64,000 nt of DNA from Myxococcus xanthus (GTDB taxonomy: Bacteria; Myxococcota; Myxococcia; Myxococcales; Myxococcaceae): positions 1 through 64,000 of the forward strand of contig NZ_JABFNS010000010.1 of assembly GCF_013116825.1 (NCBI RefSeq). Direction: 5' to 3'. The notes below the pieces were generated by a model. It did not search any database and was not told where the DNA came from. It saw only the letters and a list, made by a program, of their open reading frames with translations. Each line of letters starts with the position of its first letter. Position 1 is the stretch's first letter. Positions 35,601 through 44,600 of the stretch are shown piece after piece. Position numbers and translations under genes: made by a program.

Positions 35601-38600
35601 CAGGGTGTAGCCGGTGGAGGATTCAGCGACCCACAGCGACAGGTCGAACGGACTGGTGAGCAGCTCCGGCTGGAGCGGCCGGGCGCGCAGGTCCGGGAAG
35701 GCGTCCGCCAGCGTGCGGTCCGCGCGCACCAGGTCGAACATCACCTGGAACAGCGGCGAGTGCCCGGCGGAGCGCTCCACGCCCAAGGCCTGGACGACCC
35801 GGTCCAGCGGAACGTCCTGGTGCGCCAGCGCTTCCAGCGTGGTGGCGCGCACGCCGGCCACCAGCGAGGCGAAGGACGCATCCGGCGCCACGGGCGTGCG
35901 CAGCGCCACGGTGTTGAGCATCAGCCCGACCACACCCTCCAGCGCTGGATGCGTGCGCCCGGAGACAGGCGTGCCGACGCAGAAGTCCTCCTGGCCGGAG
36001 TAGCGATGGAGCAGCGCCGAGAACGCGGACAGCAGCACCATGTACGGCGTCGCCTGGTGCTCGCGGCAGAAGGCCTGGAGCGCGCGCACCGTGTCGGCGG
36101 ACAGGGCGTGGCCCTGGGTGATGGCGCCCGTCAGCAGTGGCGATGCGGGCCGAGGCTTGTCCGGGGTGAGCCGCAGAAGGCCGGGCACGCCTTCGAGCTT
36201 CTGCTTCCAGTAGGCGAGCTGAGCCTCGTCCCGTTCCCGAGCAGGAGGGGTGCGCAGCCACGCGGCGATGTCCGCATGCTCCAGCCGGGGCGTCGGCAGC
36301 GTGGGCGTGCGGCGTTGATGGAACGCCGCGTAGGCTTCGCCCAGCTCGCGCACCAGGACGTCCAGCGACAGCCCGTCCACCACGAGGTGATGGAAGGCGA
36401 GCAGCAGGACGTGCTGCTCCGGCGCCGTGCGCAGCAGCCGGAATCGATAGAGCGGGCCGCGCGCCAGGTCGAAGGACGCGTGAACCGCGTCCCGGGCCCA
36501 CTGCGCCGCGGACGGCGCTTCTTCCACTTCCAGGACGCGAGGAGGCGCGGGGCACAGCACGGGCGCCGGAAGGCCGTCGCGCGCCGGCACGGCGAGCCGC
36601 AGCACCGGATGCCTCGTCACCAGCCAGCGCAAGGCGTCTTCCATCGCCGCCACGTCCAGAGGACCGTCCAGCTCCACCGCCTCCGCGAGGTGATAGGCGC
36701 TGGTGCCCGGATGGAGCTGCTGCACGAACCACAGTCGCTCCTGCGTGGGAGACAGGACCAACGCGGCGTCCGCTGGACGTGGCACGGGCGCGGGGAGCGG
36801 GGCCGCGCCGTCACGTCGCGTCTCCAACTCGCGCGCGAGGCCCGCGACGGTGGGCTCGGTGAAGAACGCCTGGAGCGGGAACTCCACGTCGAACGCCTGT
36901 CGCACTCGCGCCACCAGCCGCGTGGCGGCCAGCGAGTGACCTCCGATGTGGAAGAAGTCGTCCTCGCGCCGCACCTGCGGCAGGCCCAGCACCTGGCAGA
37001 ACAGCAGGGCGAGCAGCTCCTCGACGGCGCCACGGGGACGCGCTTCGGGCGCGGCCTCCGGCTCGATGTCCGGGATGGGCAGGGCCGCCAGTGCCTTGCG
37101 GTCCACCTTGCCACTGGTCGTCATCGGCAGGGCGGTCAGCACCGTGAAGCGCGAGGGCACCAGGGCCTCTGGCAGCGCGCGCGACAGCCCTTCGCGGAGC
37201 CGGGACTCGACGCCGGCAGCCGTGTCTTCCAGAACGAGGAACGCCTCCAGGCGTGCATCTCGCTGAGCGCCGCGCACCACCACCGATGCCTGCCTCACAC
37301 CGGGCTGGCGCAGGAGGGCGGCCTCCACTTCCTCCAGCTCCACGCGGACGCCGCGCACCTTCACCTGGAAGTCGGTGCGCCCCAGGAAGCCGAGCGAGCC
37401 ATCCCCGTTCCACCGCACCCGGTCACCCGTGCGGTACAGGCGGTCACCCTCCCTGCCGGAGAAGGCGTCTGGGATGAAGCGCTCGGCGGTGAGGTCCGGC
37501 CGGTCGCGGTAGCCACGGCCCAGGCAGGTGCCGCCGATGTAGAGCTCGCCGGGGACTCCCGGCGGCACCGGAGCGCCGTTCGCATCCAGGACGTACAGCC
37601 GGCACCGGTCCAGCGGACGGCCCAGGCGCACGGGACGGTCGGGCAGCGTGATTTCCGCCGCGACGTTGATGCTCGTCTCCGTGGGGCCATAGGTGTTGAC
37701 CAGCCGCGTGTGGGTGAGCGCGAGCTGCCGCACCAACGGGTCTGGCAGCACCTCGCCGCCCGTCACGAGCACCTTGAGCGAGCGGAACGCCTCCACCGCG
37801 CCGGGCTCCTCCAGCGCGGTGGCCAGCGAGGACGGCGTGATGACGACGTGGGTGATGCCGTGGCCGAGGATGTCGCGGCCCAGGCCCAGGGGGCCCACTT
37901 CGCGCAACACGGTGCGCGCGCCACGGGTGATGCTGAAGAGCAGCTCCTCCAGGTGGATGTCGAAGGACAGGCTTCCCGACGACGCCCAGCAGTCTCCCGG
38001 CAGTGTGGCGTAGTACGTGTCGAACGCCGCGAAGCAGTGGACGACGTTGCGGTGGGTGAGCTCCACGCCCTTGGGCTCGCCAGTGGAGCCGGACGTGTAG
38101 AGCAGATAGGCGAGGTGCTCGGCGCGCGGGGGGCGGGGGACGGCCACCACGTCTCCACGCACGTCGGGCGACACGAGGGGAACCCCAGGCTCCACGCCCG
38201 CGAAGAGTCCCGGGCGGCTGACAACGAGCCGTGCACGGGCCTGGCGCAGCAGCGCCGCGCGGCGAGCGGGTGGATGCGACGCCTCCAGGGGGAGGCAGCC
38301 CGCGCCACTGATGAAGATGGCGACCAGGGACACCACCGCGTCCAGTGAGCGCTCCAGGCACAGGCCCACCACGGCTTCGGGCCCCGCGCCCGAGGCGGTC
38401 AGGTGTGCCGCGAGCCTCGACGCCCGGGTGTACAGCTCCCGGAACGTGAGCGTGCCTTCCGGCGCCACCACCGCTGGCGCGTCCGGCGTGCGGGCCACCT
38501 GGGCCTCGATGAGGGACACGATGGTCCCCTCCGAGTCGAAGGGGCGCTCGGTGGCGTTGAAGCCTTGGAGCACCTGCTCGTGTTCGGTGGCGGAGAGCAG

Positions 38601-41600
38601 GGACAATTCACCCACGGACGTGCGAGGCGCGGCCACCGCGTGGGCCAGGAGCTGCACGTAGTGGTTGCGCAGCCGCTCCACGGTGCCGGGCTCGAACAGG
38701 TCGGTGCTGTACTGGAAGTAGACCTCGAAGCCCTCGCCCACCTCGATGGCGGTGAGGAAGAGGTCGACCTCGCACGTCCACGTCTCGATGGGGACGCGCC
38801 GTGCACCCAGGGCATGGAAGCCACTGGCGGCGGACAGCTCGGTGCGATGCAGGTCGAACATCACCTGCACGAGCGGCGCGTGCCCCGGGCTGCGCTCCAC
38901 GCCCACGGCGCGCACCAGTTGCTCGAAGGGCACGTCCTGATGAGAGAGCGCATCCAGCGTGGTGGCGCGGACCTGGGCAAGGAGCGAGGCGAAGGAGGTG
39001 GACGCGTCCACCTGCGTGCGCAGAGGCACGGTGTTGGCGAGCAGTCCCACGACGCCTTCGAGTGAAGGGTGGGTGCGGCCGGAGACGGGCGTGCCGACGC
39101 AGAAGTCGTCCTGCTGGGAGTAGCGGTACAGCAGCGCGGCGAACGCGGCGTACAGCACCATGAACGGCGTGACCTGCTGTTGCCGGCACAACGCTCGCAG
39201 GCTCTCGGAGAGAGACGGCGGCAGCGGATGGTAGCCGGTGTTGTCGCCCCGGTGCGTGAGGACGGGGGGGCGCGGCTTGTCGGTGGGGAGTTGGAGCAGC
39301 TCCGGCGCATCGGAGAGCCGCTGCTTCCAGTAGTCGAGCTGGGCCGTGTCGCGAGCGCGGACAGGCTCGGAGCGCTGCCAACTGGCCACGTCCGCGTAGT
39401 GCAGGGCCACCGGAGCCAGCGTGGGCGCATGGCCCTGCTGGAAGGCGGCATACGCCTCGCCCAGTTCGCGCATGAGCAGGCCCGCGGACAGCGCGTCGCT
39501 CACCAGGTGGTGGAAAACGACGACCAGCACATGCCGCGCTTGCTCGGCTTCGAGCAGCAGGAATCGATACAGCGGACCGTGCTCCACATCGAACGGCCGA
39601 TTGCCTTCTTCCGTCAGGCGCCGAGCCTGACGGGCCTGGGCGTCCGCACCCGGCGCCAGGGGCTCCACCTGGAGCACGCTGGCGGGGACCGGGGACACGC
39701 TCGCCTGCGGCTGACCCTGTCGTGAGGACACGGTGGTGCGCAGCACCGGATGGCGCTCCAGCAACCACCGCGCCGCCGCATCCAGCGCGGCCACGTCCAC
39801 TGAGCCCGTCCACTCCGCGGCCTGTCCGACGACATGAGCTCCGGAGTCCGGCTGGAGCTGATGGATGAACCAGAGCCGCTCCTGAGCCTGGGAGAGCGAA
39901 GGCGCCGAGTCAGAAGGGGACGGAAGCGGAAGCGAGGAGGTATCTCGCTGAAGCGAAGCGACTTCCCGCGCGAGGCCGGCGACGGAAGGGGAGGTGAAGA
40001 GGGAGGAGAGGGGAAGCTGGACGCCCAGGGAGTGGCGGACGCGGGCTACCAGCCGGGTGGCGGAGAGCGAATGGCCACCGAGGTGGAAGAAGCTGGCCTC
40101 CCGCTCGATGCGCTCGATGCCGAGGACCTGGCAGAAGAGCTGAGCGAGGAGCTCCTCGAGGGGGCCGCGAGGAGGCCCACCGTCGGAGAGGGAAGGTGCC
40201 TCGTCGAGAGGAAGCGTGGCGAGGGCCTTGCGGTCGAGCTTGCCGGTGGAGGTGAGAGGAAGCTGGGCCCGAAGGACCCAGCGAGAGGGAAGCATGAAGG
40301 CCGGGAGGAGACGAGCGAGGGCGGCCTGAAGGGAGTGGACGTCGGTGTCGGGAGAAGCGGGGACGACCCAGGCGGCGAGCCAGGAGTCGGAGGGCCCTCG
40401 TCGCTGGACGGTGACGGCGGCGGAGCGGACGCCAGGGAGCGAGGCGAGGGCGGCTTCGACCTCGCCCAGCTCGATGCGCATGCCGCGCACCTTCACCTGG
40501 AAGTCGACGCGGCCCAGGAAGCCCAGTGTTCCGTCGGCATTCCAGCGGCCCCGGTCTCCCGTCCGGTAGAGGCGGGCGCCCGGCGTGGTGCTGAAGGGAT
40601 GCGGGATGAAGCGCTCGGCGGTGAGGTCCGCGCGTCCCACGTAGCCGCGACCGACGCCCGTGCCGCCGATGTAGAGCTCACCCGGGACACCCGGAGGCAG
40701 CGGCTGGAGCGCGTCGTCCAGGACGTACACCTCCATGTTGGCCTTGGGTGTGCCGATGGGCGTGCTGGCGCTCGCGGGCGATGCCTGCATGCGCCAGAGG
40801 GTGGCGGTGTCCGCGCACTCGGCGGGGCCGTAGGCGTTGACCAATGGCAGGCCGGGGTGGCGCTCGAACCACGCACGGCAGGTCGAAGGCGGCAGGGCCT
40901 CGCCAATGGTGAGCATCTGGCGAAGGGCGGGCAGTGGCGCCTCTCCAGGCTCTTCGAGCAGGGCCTGGAGCAGCGAAGGCACCAGCTCCACGGTGGTGGC
41001 CCCCGCTTGCTGCAAGGCCGCGATGAGCCGGGCGGGCTCACGCACCACGTCGTCATCCACGACGGAGGTCGTCCCTCCGGCGGCCAGCGCTCCCAGCATC
41101 TGCCAGATGGAGATGTCAAAGGAGAGCGGCGCCGTCTGAGCGAGGACGTCGGACGCGCCAAGTTGCAGCGAGTGCTGCATGCCCAGCAGGTGGTTGAGCA
41201 TGCCGCGGTGGTCCACCATGACGCCCTTGGGCGTGCCAGTGGAGCCGGAGGTGAAGAGGACGTAGGCCAGCGAGTCCGGCGTCGTGAAGGAAGGCAACGG
41301 CGCGTCAGACTCGGCGTCCAGGTTCTGGAGCGTCAGCACGCGCGGCCGATGCTCGAGCGGTATCTCCGCGAGCACCTCGGTGAGCAGCGCCTCGACGGGG
41401 CCCAGGGGAAGGACGAAGGGCGCGCGGCTCTCCATCAGCAGCCGTACGAGGCGCGCCGCGGGCAGTTGCGCGTCCAGCGGGAGGTAGGCGGCGCCGGCCT
41501 TGTGCAGCGACAGCAGCGCGCGAACAGTGGCCTCGGAGCGGCGGCCGAGGACGGCCACCACGGACTCGTGCCCAACGCCCTGGGCGCGCAGCGTGCGCGC

Positions 41601-44600
41601 GGCGCGAAGACTCAGGGCCTCCAGTTGGGCATAGGTCCACTGCGCGTCGGCGGAGGCAAGCGCCAGCCGTTCGGGCGTGTTTCGCGCATGGGCGCTGATG
41701 CGCTCGGGCAGGCAGGTATCCAGGTCGAAAGCCAGCGGCGCGGGACGGGCATGGCGAAGCACCAGCGCCTGCTCGTCGGACGACAGCAAGGACAGCCGCG
41801 CCAGCGGCAGATGCGGTTCGGCCAGCGCCTGGGTGAGCAGGCGCTGATAGTGCTCAATCATCCGTTGAGCGGTCTCCGGCTCGAACAGCTCGCCGCTGTA
41901 GCGGAGGAAGAGCTCGAAGCTCCCTGCCTGCTCGATGACGCTCAACGCGAGGTCGAACGGGCTGGCGCGAATGTCGACGGGGACCGGACGCGCATCCAGC
42001 CCCGCGAATGCGCCTGCGAGCGAACCCTGCACCCGGTGCAGGTCGAACATCACCTGGTACAGGGGCGCATGACTGAGGCTGCGCTCCACTCCGAGCGCAT
42101 GGACCAACTGCTCGAAGGGCACGTCCTGATGAGAGAGCGCATCCAGCGTGGTGGCGCGGACCTGGGCAAGGAGCGAAGCGAAGGAGGTGGACGCATCCAC
42201 CTGCGTGCGCAGAGGCACGGTGTTGGCGAGCAGTCCCACGACACCTTCGAGTGAAGGGTGGGTGCGGCCGGAGACGGGCGTGCCGACGCAGAAGTCGTCC
42301 TGTTGAGAGTACCGGTACAGCAGCGCGGCGAATGCGGCGTACAGCACCATGAACGGCGTGGCTTCGTGTTCACGGCAAGCGCGCTGCACGGTGTCCGTCA
42401 GCGCGGCAGGCAGTGCGTGGGTCCCCGTGGAGGCGCCCTGGTGCGTGAGGACTGCGGGGCGCGGCTTGTCGGTGGGCAGTTGGAGCAGCTCCGGCGTGCC
42501 GGAGAGCCGCTGCTTCCAGTAGTCGAGCTGGGCCGTGTCGCGCGCATGGACAGGCGCGGAGCGCTGCCAACTGGCCACGTCCGCGTAGTGCAGCGCCACC
42601 GGGGCCAGCGTGGGCGCATGCCCTTGCTGGAACGCGGCATAGGCCTCACCCAGCTCGCGCAGCAGGATGTCCAGCGAGAGGCCGTCCACCACCAGGTGAT
42701 GGAACACGGCCAGCAGCACGTGCCGGTCCTCCCCTACGTCGAGCAGCAGAAAGCGGTACAGCGGTCCCTGCTCCAGCGAGAAGGGTCGCCACGACTCCTG
42801 CTGAAGCCGAAGCGCCAGTGCCTCGGGGGCCGCGCGCAGCGCTTCCATTTGAAGCACACGCGCGGGAATGGAGGACACCTCGACGCGCGCCTGTCCCTGC
42901 TGTGAAACCACGGTGGTGCGCAGCACGGGATGGCGCTCCAGCAGCCATCGCACCGCCGCATCCAGCGCGTCGGCGCTCACCGTGCCGCGAAGCTCGACGG
43001 CTTGAGGGATGTGGTAGGCGCCCGAACCCGGCTGGAGCTGATGGATGAACCAGAGCCGCTCCTGGGCCTGGGAGAGCGAAGGCGCCGAGTCAGAAGGGGA
43101 CGGAGGCGGAAGCGAGGAGGTGTCTCGCTGAAGCGACGCGACTTCCCGCGCGAGGCCCGCGACAGAAGGTGAGGCGAAGAGGGAGGAGAGGGGAAGCTGG
43201 ACGCCCAGGGAGTGGCGGACGCGGGCCACCAGTCGGGTGGCGGAGAGCGAATGGCCACCGAGGTGGAAGAAGCTGGCCTCCCGCTCGATGCGCTCGATGC
43301 CGAGGACCTGGCAGAAGAGCTGAGCGAGGAGCTCCTCGAGGGGGCCGCGAGGAGGCCCACCGTCGGAGAGGGAAGGTGCCTCGTCGAGAGGAAGCGCGGC
43401 GAGGGCCTTGCGGTCGAGCTTGCCGGTGGAGGTGAGAGGAAGCTGGGCCCGAAGGACCCAGCGAGAGGGAAGCATGAAGGCGGGGAGGAGACGAGCGAGG
43501 GCGGCCTGAAGGGAGTGGACGTCGGCGTCGGGAGAAGCGGGGACGACCCATGCGGCGAGCCAGGAGTCGGAGGGCCCGCGTCGCTGGACGGTGACGGCGG
43601 CGGAGCGGACGCCAGGGAGCGAGGCGAGGGCGGCTTCGACTTCGCCTAGCTCGATGCGCATGCCGCGCACCTTCACCTGCAGGTCGGCGCGAGAGACGAA
43701 CTGGAGCACGCCGTCCGGCAGCCAGCGCCCCAGGTCTCCCGAGCGGTAGAGGCGGGCGCCCGGCGTGGCGCTGAAAGGGTGTGGAACGAAGCGCTCGGCG
43801 GTGAGGTCCGCGCGTCCCACGTACCCACGGGCCACGCCCAGGCCGCCCAGGTACAACTCGCCCACGACGCCGACCGGAACAGGCTGGAGGGCGTCGTCCA
43901 GCACGTACACCTCCATGTTGGCCTTGGGCGTGCCGATGGGGGTGAAGCTGCCTTCAGGGGCCTCGTTGATGAAGTGGAGGCTGGCGACGTCCGAGCTCTC
44001 CGTCGGGCCGTAGGCGTCCGCCATCCGGCAGCCGGGGCAGCGCTCCAGCCAGGCACGACACAGCGCGGGTGGCACGGGCTCGCCGCCGAGCACCACCCAG
44101 CGCATGTCCGGGAAGTCCTGCTCCGGACGCGCGCCCTCCAGGATGGCCTGGAGGACGGAGGGCACCATCTCCATGACGGTGGCGCGGCCTTGCTCCAGCG
44201 CGTCGGCGAGCCGGGGCGGGTCCCTCATCACGTCGTCTTCGATGAGGTACGTGGTGCCGCCACCGGGCAGCGCGCCCAACATCTGCCAGATGGAGATGTC
44301 GAAGCTGAGCGCGGCAATCTGGGCCACGACGTCATACCCGTCCAGGCCCAGTGCCTCGCGCATGCCCAGCAGGTGGTTGAGCATGCCGCGGTGGTCCACC
44401 ATGACGCCCTTGGGCGTGCCGGTGGAGCCGGAGGTGAAGAGGACGTAGGCCAGCGAGTCCGGCGTGGCACGCGGCAACAGCCGCTCCGCGCTCTGCGACT
44501 CGAGCCCCTCCAGCGAAAGCACCCGAGGCCGCCGGGCTTCGGGCACGCCCGCGAGCACCTCCGATAGCAGGGCCTCGTCCATGCCCAGTGGGAGCACGAA

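Noticed and set aside
34833..38348. Very long open frame on the plus strand (1171 codons) inside the NRPS gene
   Set aside because: It is antisense to clear C, A and T domains, its product is rich in His, Gln, Arg and Gly with no domain, and such frames are expected opposite GC-rich genes.
43675..44460. A firm Stachelhaus-based product prediction for the whole peptide
   Set aside because: Codes were read by eye against PheA. Only A4 (Asn) is close to a standard code, and A3 matches nothing I know.
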